Below, piece by piece: positions 23,730 to 31,493 of a stretch of 64,000 bases of DNA. The notes under the pieces are model-generated. The model had not been told where the DNA came from. It made no database searches and saw only the letters and a list, made by a program, of their open reading frames with translations. Positions within the stretch are counted from its first letter, which is position 1. Every line of letters starts with the position of its first letter. This DNA comes from Micromonospora trifolii (GTDB taxonomy: Bacteria > Actinomycetota > Actinomycetes > Mycobacteriales > Micromonosporaceae): NCBI RefSeq assembly GCF_022229005.1, contig NZ_JAKKFD010000030.1, positions 1 through 64,000 of the forward strand. Direction: 5' to 3'. A program made the position numbers and the translations under genes.

Positions 23730-25118
23730 ATGTCCCACCCCGACCCCTACGGCAGTGAGCCTCGCAGCTGGGACCGACCGGAGCGCCCGGTGGCGCTGCC
23801 CTGGCCGGACCAGGAGCTGGAGGCCGGCCAGTGGAGCCCCCGTCCGGCCGCCGGCCCTGAGCTGTATGCCGACCCGCACGCCCGGCCGTACACGGACCCG
23901 CACCCCGCGGACCCGTACGACGAGCGTGGCCGCCCGGTCCGCCCGGACGACCGCTTCGACGACCGCGACCGGCACGATCGTTTCGACGACCGGGACCGGC
24001 ACGTCGACGACCGCAACCAGCCTGACCGGTACGACGACCGGGGTCGCGGTGACCGCTACCCGGACCGACCTCCTGCGGGCGACGGGCCACCCCGTTACGA
24101 CGGCCCGGACCGTGGGCGCTTGGACGAGCCGAGCCGCCTCGACGGCCCTCCCGTCCGCTTCGACGACCCGGGGTACCCGACCGAGCAGCTCGCGCCCGTG
24201 CGGGCCGAGGTGGTGCCGGACGAGGCTCCGACGACCGGTCGACGGTCGAAGGGCCGACGTCGGGCCAGCCTCGACCGACCGGCCACCCAGCAGCTGGGCA
24301 ACGGGCGGGCGGGGCGCAACCTTCCCGCGGCGATCGGGGTCGGGCTCGGCCTCGGCGCGCTGATCGTGGTGCCGCTGATCGTCTATCCGTTGGCCTTCCT
24401 GCCGGTGATCGCCGCCGCTGTCGCCGTCGGCATCTGGGAGATGGCCCGCGCGGTACGCCGCAGCGGCGCGCACCCGCCGCTGGTGCCACTGATCGCCGGT
24501 GGCGTGTTGACAGTGGGCCTGGCCTGGTACGCGGGCCCGGACGCGCTCAGCCTGGGGCTGTTGGTCACAGTGCTGGGCACCATGATCTGGCGGTTGGGCG
24601 ACGGGCCGGCGGGCTTCCAGCGGGATCTCACCGCGGCCACCCTGATCGCCGTCTACGTGCCGTTCCTCGCCGGTTTCGCGGCGTTGCTGGCGGCGGCCCC
24701 CGACGACGGGCACCTGCGCATCCTGGCCACGCTGATCGGGGTGGTCCTCTCCGACACCGGTGGGTACGCGGCCGGGGTCTCCTTCGGCCGGCACCCGATG
24801 GCCCCGTCGATCAGCCCGAAGAAGTCCTGGGAGGGCTTCGCCGGTTCGGTCACCGCGGCGGCCCTGGGCGGCGCGTTGCTGCTGTGGCTGATGTTCGAGG
24901 TTGCCCCCTGGTGGGGTGCGCTGTTCGGGGTGGCCGTCTCCTGCGCGGCGGTCCTCGGCGACCTCGCCGAGTCGATGATCAAGCGGGATCTCGGCGTGAA
25001 GGACATGAGCAACCTGCTGCCCGGCCACGGCGGTCTGATGGACCGGTTGGACTCGATCCTGTTCGCGGTACCGACGGCCTACCTGCTGTTGGCGGTCTTC
25101 GTGCCGGTGGTGAGCTGA
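23730..25118 (+). CDS. cdsA: Phosphatidate cytidylyltransferase with long disordered N-terminus
   Basis: Makes CDP-diacylglycerol from phosphatidic acid and CTP at the membrane, feeding phospholipid synthesis. The 462-residue protein begins with ~195 hydrophilic residues dominated by Asp and Arg (DDRDRHDRFDDRDRHVDDR), probably disordered. The catalytic part has about eight membrane helices and ends with the CdsA signature region SISPKKSWEGFAGS, then KRDLGVKDMSNLLPGHGGL (~425-443). Start ATG 23730 lacks a good ribosome-binding site and overlaps an upstream mini-ORF. Confidence 0.93.
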   Translation: MSHPDPYGSEPRSWDRPERPVALPWPDQELEAGQWSPRPAAGPELYADPHARPYTDPHPADPYDERGRPVRPDDRFDDRDRHDRFDDRDRHVDDRNQPDRYDDRGRGDRYPDRPPAGDGPPRYDGPDRGRLDEPSRLDGPPVRFDDPGYPTEQLAPVRAEVVPDEAPTTGRRSKGRRRASLDRPATQQLGNGRAGRNLPAAIGVGLGLGALIVVPLIVYPLAFLPVIAAAVAVGIWEMARAVRRSGAHPPLVPLIAGGVLTVGLAWYAGPDALSLGLLVTVLGTMIWRLGDGPAGFQRDLTAATLIAVYVPFLAGFAALLAAAPDDGHLRILATLIGVVLSDTGGYAAGVSFGRHPMAPSISPKKSWEGFAGSVTAAALGGALLLWLMFEVAPWWGALFGVAVSCAAVLGDLAESMIKRDLGVKDMSNLLPGHGGLMDRLDSILFAVPTAYLLLAVFVPVVS

Positions 25119-25222
25119 GGTATGAATCACGGCGACCTGGTCATCCGGCTCCGGCGGTCGCGGCCCGTTCGACACCTCCGGACCGGCAGCCGCCGCCGAC
25201 GGCGTGACACACTGGACCAGCC

Positions 25223-26380
25223 ATGACGAGCCTGCCCTTGATCCCCGCCATCTCGGTCGCCCCCGCCGCGCGCCGGGCCTCCATGCCCCCTCAGCACCTC
25301 GCTGACCTGGACCTGGCCGGCCGCCAGGCGTTGATCGCCGGGCTGGGTGAGCCGGCCTTCCGCGCCAAGCAGGTCTCCAACCACTACTTCGGGCGGTTGG
25401 TCCGCGACCCGCAGGCGATGACCGATCTGCCCGCCGCGACCCGGGAGCGGCTGGCCGAGAAGTTGCTGCCGACGTTGCTCAACCCGGTGCGCGAGCTGGC
25501 CTGCGATGACGGCGCGACCCGCAAGGCGCTCTGGCGGCTGCACGACGGTGCGCTGGTGGAGAGCGTGCTGATGGGCTACCCGGACCGGGTGACCGTCTGC
25601 ATCTCCAGCCAGGCGGGTTGCGGCATGGCGTGTCCGTTCTGCGCGACCGGCCAGGCCGGGCTGACCCGCAACCTGTCGACGGCGGAGATCGTCGACCAGG
25701 CGGTGTACATGGCCGGGGTGGCGGCCTCCGGCGTGGTGGCCGGTTCCCCGCCGAGGCTGTCGCGCGTCGTCTTCATGGGCATGGGCGAGCCGCTGGCCAA
25801 CTACAACCGGGTGGTCGCGGCGATCCGTCGGCTGGTCAGCCCGGCCCCGGAGGGGCTCGGCCTGTCCCAGCGGCACATCACCGTTTCCACGGTCGGCCTG
25901 GTTCCGGCCATCCACCGACTGGCCAGCGAAGACCTCTCAGTGACCCTTGCGTTGTCGTTGCACGCGCCCGATGATGATCTGCGCGACGAACTCGTGCCGG
26001 TAAACCAGCGCTGGAAGGTAGCCGAGGTGCTGGACGCAGCGTGGGACTACGCCGCCCGGACGGGCCGCCGCGTGTCGATCGAGTACGCGATGATCAAGGA
26101 CGTGAACGACCAGCCGTGGCGAGCCGACCTGCTCGGGCGGCTGCTGGCCGGCAAGTTGGCCCACGTGAACCTCATTCCGCTCAATCCGACGCCGGGCAGC
26201 CGCTGGGACGCGAGCCCGAAGCCGGTCGAGCGGGAGTTCGTCCGGCGGTTGCGCGACGCGGGGGTGTCCACCACAGTTCGGGACACCCGAGGTCGCGAGA
26301 TCGACGGCGCGTGTGGCCAGCTCGCCGCCGCCGAAGACAACGACACCTTCACCGACCGCGCCGGAGAGGCACCGGCGTGA
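25223..26380 (+). CDS. rlmN: 23S rRNA/tRNA adenine-C2 methyltransferase RlmN
   Basis: Radical-SAM enzyme that methylates C2 of A2503 in 23S rRNA and A37 in some tRNAs. The [4Fe-4S] motif CxxxCxxC is Cys133, Cys137 and Cys140 in GCGMACPFCATGQAG. Other hallmarks are FMGMGEPLANYNRV (~residues 184-197), the LALSLHAPDD stretch and the methyl-carrying Cys in REIDGACGQL near the C-terminus. CACACT at 25208-25213 lies 9 bases before ATG 25223, consistent with a leaderless mRNA. Confidence 0.97.
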   Translation: MTSLPLIPAISVAPAARRASMPPQHLADLDLAGRQALIAGLGEPAFRAKQVSNHYFGRLVRDPQAMTDLPAATRERLAEKLLPTLLNPVRELACDDGATRKALWRLHDGALVESVLMGYPDRVTVCISSQAGCGMACPFCATGQAGLTRNLSTAEIVDQAVYMAGVAASGVVAGSPPRLSRVVFMGMGEPLANYNRVVAAIRRLVSPAPEGLGLSQRHITVSTVGLVPAIHRLASEDLSVTLALSLHAPDDDLRDELVPVNQRWKVAEVLDAAWDYAARTGRRVSIEYAMIKDVNDQPWRADLLGRLLAGKLAHVNLIPLNPTPGSRWDASPKPVEREFVRRLRDAGVSTTVRDTRGREIDGACGQLAAAEDNDTFTDRAGEAPA

Positions 26381-26411
26381 CCGGGCGTGGCGAACGAGAC
26401 CAGGAGACATA

Positions 26412-27560
26412 GTGGCGAGTCAGGGTCAGCGTTTCCGGCGCAAGGCGCTCCGCCGGGGATACAAGGTCGACGAGGTGGATGCCTTCCTCGACCGGGTCGA
26501 GGCTACGCTCGACGGCCGACAGGTCGGCGCCCCGGTGGCCTCCCAGGAGGTCCATGACGTCGTCTTCCGGGTCCGCTTCAACGGCTACGACGAGTGGCAG
26601 GTCGACCTTCACCTGGACCGGGTCGAGCGGCAGCTGGCCGAGCTGGAGGAGCGCAACAGCGCCGGGCGCGGTGGCGACCCCCGGATGGGCGACCGGATGG
26701 GCCCACCGGACCGGATGGGTCCGCCGATGCGTGATGACCGGGGCATGGTTCCGCAGCCGATGCCGCCCCGGCCGATGCCCGCGCAGGCCGGCCCGCCCTA
26801 CGGTCGCTACGACGAGCCGACCGGTGCCTTCGCCGGTGGTTACGACGCCCCCCGTGGCGGTGGTTACGACGCGCCACGTGGCCCGGCCGGCCCCCCGATG
26901 GGTCCCGGTGGCCCGATGGGCCCCGGCCCGATGGGTGGCCACGGCATGCCGCAGCGCGGTCTGCCCGCCGGCCCCAGCGGGTACGGCCCCCCGGACGACC
27001 AGCGCTCACCCGGTGGCTACGGCCCGGATGACCAGCGCGGTGGGTACGGCTCCGACGACCAGCGCGCGCCCGGCGGTTATCCGCCGCCGCCGGAGGAGCC
27101 GCGCTTCGACGGCTTCGAGGCTGGGCGGCACGGTCGCGCCGACATGACGGCCGAGATCCGGATGCCGGAGCGGGATCTGCGCGACATGCGCCGTGGTCCG
27201 GCCGGTCCGCCTCCGCTGCCGCAGCAGGGCATGGGTGGTCCGCCGATGGCCGGCCCGCCCGCGGTTGCCGGCCCGCCGATGGGTGGTCCGCCGATGGCCG
27301 GTCCGCCCGGCAGCGACCTGTACCGGGTCGACCAGATCCGTCGTAGCTTCCAGGTGCGCCGGTTCGGCAGCGGGTACGACCCCGACCAGGTGGACCGGTT
27401 CTTCGACACCCTGCTCGGTGGCATGCAGCGCCGCAACCCCATGCCGGTCGACCCGAAGGACCTGGACACGCTCCGGTTCGGCCTGGTGCCGGGCGGCTAC
27501 TTCGAGGCCGAGGTCGACGCCGCGCTCAAGGACGTGCAGGACATCCTCTTCGGGCGCTGA
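26412..27560 (+). CDS. DivIVA-domain protein with Gly/Pro/Met-rich linker
   Basis: A 382-residue protein from GTG 26412 (preceded by AGGAGA). Two DivIVA-like segments are visible: N-terminal FRRKALRRGYKVDEVDAFLD (residues ~7-26) and C-terminal FQVRRFGSGYDPDQVDRFFD (~residues 313-332). Between them lies a low-complexity linker rich in Gly, Pro, Met, Arg and Asp (repeats such as GPPMGGPPMAG and DDQR). DivIVA proteins bind curved membrane at poles and septa and direct polar growth; this is not the main Wag31 but a related protein. Confidence 0.82.
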   Translation: MASQGQRFRRKALRRGYKVDEVDAFLDRVEATLDGRQVGAPVASQEVHDVVFRVRFNGYDEWQVDLHLDRVERQLAELEERNSAGRGGDPRMGDRMGPPDRMGPPMRDDRGMVPQPMPPRPMPAQAGPPYGRYDEPTGAFAGGYDAPRGGGYDAPRGPAGPPMGPGGPMGPGPMGGHGMPQRGLPAGPSGYGPPDDQRSPGGYGPDDQRGGYGSDDQRAPGGYPPPPEEPRFDGFEAGRHGRADMTAEIRMPERDLRDMRRGPAGPPPLPQQGMGGPPMAGPPAVAGPPMGGPPMAGPPGSDLYRVDQIRRSFQVRRFGSGYDPDQVDRFFDTLLGGMQRRNPMPVDPKDLDTLRFGLVPGGYFEAEVDAALKDVQDILFGR

Positions 27561-27577
27561 CCCCGACGCGATACGGA

Positions 27578-27612
27578 CGAGGGCCCGTCCCCCGGGTGGG
27601 GGCGGGCCCTCG
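27578..27612. terminator. Terminator between convergent genes
   Basis: CGAGGGCCCG.CCCCC pairs with GGGGG.CGGGCCCTCG around GGGT. It follows the DivIVA-like gene by 17 bases and precedes the stop of the convergent DUF2631 gene. Confidence 0.8.
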
Positions 27613-27646
27613 GCGTACGTCGGCCGGTCGTCCGGCGGTGGTCGGG

Positions 27647-27868
27647 TCAGGAGCGCAGACCGCTGCGCCGCAACACGACGTCGCCGATCACGATGATCAG
27701 CAGCAGCGCGGCCAGGCCGATCAGCCAGATGTCCTCGACCCTGCCCTCGTGGTTGCCGCAGATCATCGCCAGCAGCGCCAGTGCGGACAGCACGGCGCCG
27801 ATCTGCCCGGCCTTGCGGTGCCCGGGCTTGTGCTGGTCTGGCGACGTTACCGGCTCGCTTCCTGCCAC
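27647..27868 (-). CDS. DUF2631 small membrane protein
   Basis: A 73-residue protein from GTG 27868, preceded on its strand by GGGAAGGA. It begins MAGSEPVTSPDQHKPGHRKA and has two membrane helices (IGAVLSALALLAMICG and DIWLIGLAALLLIIVIGDVV), ending LRRSGLRS. This matches the actinobacterial DUF2631 family, whose M. tuberculosis member Rv2876 also lies between rlmN and dxr. Function unknown. The next gene is divergent. Confidence 0.82.
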   Translation of the reverse strand: MAGSEPVTSPDQHKPGHRKAGQIGAVLSALALLAMICGNHEGRVEDIWLIGLAALLLIIVIGDVVLRRSGLRS

Positions 27869-28066
27869 TGTCGGTCCTTCCCTCGCGATCGGATCTTTGG
27901 TTAGTCTGGCACGCCTCGTACGGGGTGCGGTGGGGTGGGGGTTTCCTGGCCATCGGCCCTGCCCCACCTGGGCTGGACGGCACTACCGGCGTCGCGGGGC
28001 GGCGGTCAGACTCCCTCCGGTAGCGTTTGGCGTACACCTGATTGTCTGTTTGAGGGGGACTGTGCG

Positions 28067-29647
28067 GTGCGAGTGACCGGAACCGGGCACGCCAGCATGC
28101 GGATCGACACGACCGCGGGCAGCATCCTGTGCGACCCGTGGGTCAACCCGGCCTACTTCGCGTCGTGGTTCCCGTTCCCGGACAATTCTCTGCTGGACTG
28201 GGAGAGCCTGGGTCAGGTCGACTACCTGTACGTCTCCCACCTGCACCGGGACCACTTCGACGCGAAGCACCTGCGCGACTTCGTCTCCAAGGACGCGACG
28301 GTCCTGCTCCCCGAGTTCCCCACCTCGGAGATGGAGGACGAGTTCCGGGCGTTGGGTTTCACCAAGTTCCTGAAGGCTCCCAACGAGCAGGTGGTGGAGC
28401 TGCCGGGCGGCCTGAAGATCATGATTCAGGCGTTGACCAGCCCGACCGACGGGCCGATCGGCGACTCCTCGCTCTGGGTCGAGCACGAGGGTGTGCGGCT
28501 GCTCAACCAGAACGATGCCCGTCCCACCGACCTGAGCGTCTTCGCCGAGTTGGGGCACGTGCACGCGCACCTGCTCCAGTTCTCCGGTGCGATCTGGTAC
28601 CCGATGGTCTACGAGCTGCCGCAGGCGGCGAAGACCGCGTTCGGCAAGCAGAAGCGTGACCGGCAGTTCGACCGGACCTGGCGGTACATCGACGACCTGA
28701 AGGCGTCGCACGTCTTCCCGATCGCCGGCCCGCCGTGCTTCCTCGACGACGCCCTGTGGCAGTTCAACGACATCCACGGCGACGAGGGCAACATCTTCCC
28801 CGACCAGTCCGTCTTCCTGTCGGAGTACGCAAAGGTCGGCGGCACCAACGGGATCGTGCTGCTGCCGGGCAGCGTCGCCGAGGTCACCACGGAGGGCGCG
28901 AGCACCACCCACCCGGTGCCGGTGCAGGAGTTCTTCGCCGACAAGGTCGCGCACCTGGAGGAGATGCGGGAGCGCAAGCGCCCGATCATCGAGGCGGAGA
29001 AGGCGTCCTGGCGGCACCCTGAGGTGGACGTGCTCGGCGAGATGAAGCGTCGGATCGAGCCGCTGCTCGACGAGTCGATCTACCTGGCCAAGGGGGTGGG
29101 CGGCCCGGTCCGTTTCGACCTGGTGGGGTATGACGGCGAGAGCGTCGAGTCGATCGTGGTGGACTTCCCCGGCAAGGAGGTCCGGCCGTACGCGGACGAG
29201 AAGGTGCGCTACCGGTTCCGGATGGAGCGGTCGCTGATCGAGCACCTGCTCTTCATCGACGAGGTGGACTGGGTCAACTCGCTCTTCCTGTCCTGCCGGT
29301 TCTCGGCGGCCCGGATCGGCCAGTACAACGAGTTCGTCTACGCGTTCTTCAAGTGCCTCTCCGAGGAGCGGCTCCAGTACGCCGAGGGCTGGTACGACGA
29401 GCACGAACGCAGCACCGACGCCGAGGACATCACGTTGGGCGACTGGGTGGTGCAGCGGCGGTGCCCGCACCTGAAGGCGGACCTGACCCGCTTCGGCATC
29501 GTCGACGGTGACCAGCTCACCTGCCAGCTGCACGGCTGGCGCTTCGACCTGCCCAGTGGCCGCTGCCTGACAAGTGTCGGCCACAAGGTGCGAGCCCACC
29601 GGGTGGACGCGGAAACCCCCGCCCCCGCCGGTGAGGCAGTGATCTGA
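28067..29647 (+). CDS. namH: NamH-like UDP-MurNAc hydroxylase (metallo-beta-lactamase fold plus Rieske centre)
   Basis: A 526-residue protein. The N-terminal metallo-hydrolase-like domain has DYLYVSHLHRDHFDAKHL (~residues 55-72). The C-terminal Rieske [2Fe-2S] domain has Cys466/His468 in RRCPHLKAD and Cys486/His489 in CQLHGW. This architecture is that of NamH (Rv3818), which oxidises UDP-N-acetylmuramic acid to the N-glycolyl form for peptidoglycan. Glycolylated muramic acid is characteristic of Micromonosporaceae walls. Start GTG 28067 follows GAGGGGGA. Confidence 0.85.
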   Translation: MRVTGTGHASMRIDTTAGSILCDPWVNPAYFASWFPFPDNSLLDWESLGQVDYLYVSHLHRDHFDAKHLRDFVSKDATVLLPEFPTSEMEDEFRALGFTKFLKAPNEQVVELPGGLKIMIQALTSPTDGPIGDSSLWVEHEGVRLLNQNDARPTDLSVFAELGHVHAHLLQFSGAIWYPMVYELPQAAKTAFGKQKRDRQFDRTWRYIDDLKASHVFPIAGPPCFLDDALWQFNDIHGDEGNIFPDQSVFLSEYAKVGGTNGIVLLPGSVAEVTTEGASTTHPVPVQEFFADKVAHLEEMRERKRPIIEAEKASWRHPEVDVLGEMKRRIEPLLDESIYLAKGVGGPVRFDLVGYDGESVESIVVDFPGKEVRPYADEKVRYRFRMERSLIEHLLFIDEVDWVNSLFLSCRFSAARIGQYNEFVYAFFKCLSEERLQYAEGWYDEHERSTDAEDITLGDWVVQRRCPHLKADLTRFGIVDGDQLTCQLHGWRFDLPSGRCLTSVGHKVRAHRVDAETPAPAGEAVI

Positions 29648-29661
29648 CCCGCCTCACCACA

Positions 29662-29737
29662 CCGCGATCTTGCACTTGCTGTTGCGACAACGAGGGGCAT
29701 ATGGCCCATAGCGACGTCCGAAAGTGCAAGATCGCGG
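29662..29737. repeat. Long intergenic palindrome between convergent genes
   Basis: Perfect 16-bp arms: CCGCGATCTTGCACTT (29662-29677) and its complement (29722-29737), with a 44-nt interior that contains GCATATGGC. It lies between namH and the convergent CrtI-like gene, so it can serve as a two-way terminator. The outer CGCGATCTTG is shared with the palindrome at 181-258. Confidence 0.88.
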
Positions 29738-29746
29738 GAGTCTGGG

Positions 29747-31342
29747 TTAGGCGCTCAGGTCCTTGAGGATGCGGCGGGCAGCGTTGTGGCCGGCCGCGCC
29801 GATGACGCTGCCGGCCGGGTGGCAGCCGGCGCTGCCGGCGTACACACCGTCGACGCCGGTGGCGTAGGGCATCCGGTCGGTGAACGAGACGGTGTTGTCG
29901 ACGTGGTGGATGTGCCCGCCGGTGATGCCGAAGTGCTCCTCGATGCCGGGCGGCGGCAGGGGCACCGCGTCGGCGATCAGGTCGGTGGTGCCGGGGGCGT
30001 ACCGCTCGACGATGCCCAGCAGCCGCTCGACGTAGCCGGGCAGTTCCGCGTCCCAGGTGGTGCCGGCCAGCTCGTAGGGGACGGACTGCACGAAGAGCGC
30101 CGACGAGTGGTGCCCGGCGGCGTCGGAGAGCGACGGGTCGACTGTGGTGTGCAGGTACCACTCGATGGTGGGCTCCGCCGGCAGGAGGCCGGCCTGCACG
30201 TCCGCCCACATGGCGCGCAGCGCTGTCATCGGCGACGCCTCCGCCCCGCCGACCAGCGACGCCGACCCCGGCAGCAGGTGGATGGTGGAGCCGAACGGGC
30301 TCGGCGTGCCGTCCGGTAGGCAGGAGAAGCGCGGCAGCCCGGTCAGCGCCAGGTTGAGCTTGAGCGTGGTGCCGGGCCGGCGGACCGCCGCCATCCGCTC
30401 GCCGAGCCGCGCCGGGAGCGCGCCGTCGGGCAACAGGTCCATCAACCGGTACGGGTCACACGCGCCGAGCACCACCCGGGCGGCGACCTCCCGACCGTCG
30501 GCCAGCACCACTCCGCTCGCCGCGCCGCCGTCCAGAGTCACCGCGTGCACCGGCGTACCGGTCAGGATTGTCGCTCCGGCGGCGCGCGCGGCCTCGGCGA
30601 ACGTCCGGGAGACAGTGCCCATCCCACCTTCGGCGATCATCCAGGTGCCGCCGGAGCCGGGCAGTCGGCACATGTTGTGCACGAGGAAGTTGTGGCCGGT
30701 GCCGGGGTCGTCCGGGCCGGCGTTGAGCCCGGACAGGCCGTCGGTGACCGCGTACATGCTGACCAGCAGTTCGGAGCGGAACTCGAACCGGGCCAGGTAG
30801 TCGGCGACCGAGCCCTGCACGAGGTCGACGAAGATCTGGCGCAGCGCCGGGCGGACGTGCCGCTCGGCGGTCTCCTGGACGCTCAGCGGCTCGGCCAGCC
30901 AGGCCGGGGCGAGGTCTTCCCGCAGCGCGGCCAGCTCGGCCTGCATGGCGTCGTCGGCGGCCACGTCGGCGGGGGAGAAGAACTCGGCGAGCTGCGCCCG
31001 GGTGGCGGCGGTGTCACTGCCGAAGAGCAGGTACGGCGAGCCGAGGCCACCCGGTGTGGGCAGGAAGTAGTGCGGGTCGCGGCGCAGCACCGGGATCCGG
31101 ACGTCGAGCGTGGCGAGCAGTTCCGGGGGCATCAGCCCGAGCAGGTACGAGCCGGTGGAGTGGCGCAGCCCCGGCACCTTCGGGAACGGGTTCTCGGTGC
31201 GGGTCGCGCCGCCGATCACGTCGGCGGCCTCCAGCACGAGGACGTCCAGGCCGGCCCGGGCCAGCAGGACCGCGGAGACCAGCCCGTTGTGCCCGGCACC
31301 GACGATCACGACGTCGGCGCGGGCCGGAATCTCACTGCTCAT
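29747..31342 (-). CDS. FAD-dependent oxidoreductase, phytoene-desaturase (CrtI) like
   Basis: A 531-residue flavoprotein. The dinucleotide-binding motif is ADVVIVGAGHNGLVSAVLLA (~residues 9-28), and the second half has the conserved C-terminal FAD motif GVDGVYAGSAGCHPAGSVIG (~496-515) as in CrtI and NDP-utilising desaturases. Members act on carotenoids, retinol or other lipids. No phytoene synthase or other carotenoid gene is near, so the substrate is open. Start ATG 31342 gives a short lead before the Rossmann fold. Confidence 0.82.
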   Translation of the reverse strand: MSSEIPARADVVIVGAGHNGLVSAVLLARAGLDVLVLEAADVIGGATRTENPFPKVPGLRHSTGSYLLGLMPPELLATLDVRIPVLRRDPHYFLPTPGGLGSPYLLFGSDTAATRAQLAEFFSPADVAADDAMQAELAALREDLAPAWLAEPLSVQETAERHVRPALRQIFVDLVQGSVADYLARFEFRSELLVSMYAVTDGLSGLNAGPDDPGTGHNFLVHNMCRLPGSGGTWMIAEGGMGTVSRTFAEAARAAGATILTGTPVHAVTLDGGAASGVVLADGREVAARVVLGACDPYRLMDLLPDGALPARLGERMAAVRRPGTTLKLNLALTGLPRFSCLPDGTPSPFGSTIHLLPGSASLVGGAEASPMTALRAMWADVQAGLLPAEPTIEWYLHTTVDPSLSDAAGHHSSALFVQSVPYELAGTTWDAELPGYVERLLGIVERYAPGTTDLIADAVPLPPPGIEEHFGITGGHIHHVDNTVSFTDRMPYATGVDGVYAGSAGCHPAGSVIGAAGHNAARRILKDLSA

Positions 31343-31437
31343 GCCGCGGCAGCCTAGTCCGCCCCACCAGCCCAGGTCACCCCTTCCACCACCCCACCCA
31401 CCCCACCCACCCCACCCCTCCTCCGGCCCGCTCTCGG

Positions 31438-31493
31438 TGATCAAGAGGTTTGCGTCATTCGACGGCCTGCCGGTGACGCAAACCTCTTGATCA
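31438..31493. repeat. Hairpin repeat copy 1 (TGATCAAGAGG type)
   Basis: Perfect 20-bp arms, TGATCAAGAGGTTTGCGTCA (31438-31457) and its complement (31474-31493), 16-nt loop. The same 20-bp arm occurs at 37784. On the right it runs into a G-rich tract (31497-31531), on the left it is preceded by a C-rich CCACCCCACCC tract (31379-31430). The stop codon of the histidine kinase gene lies in the right arm. Confidence 0.92.
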
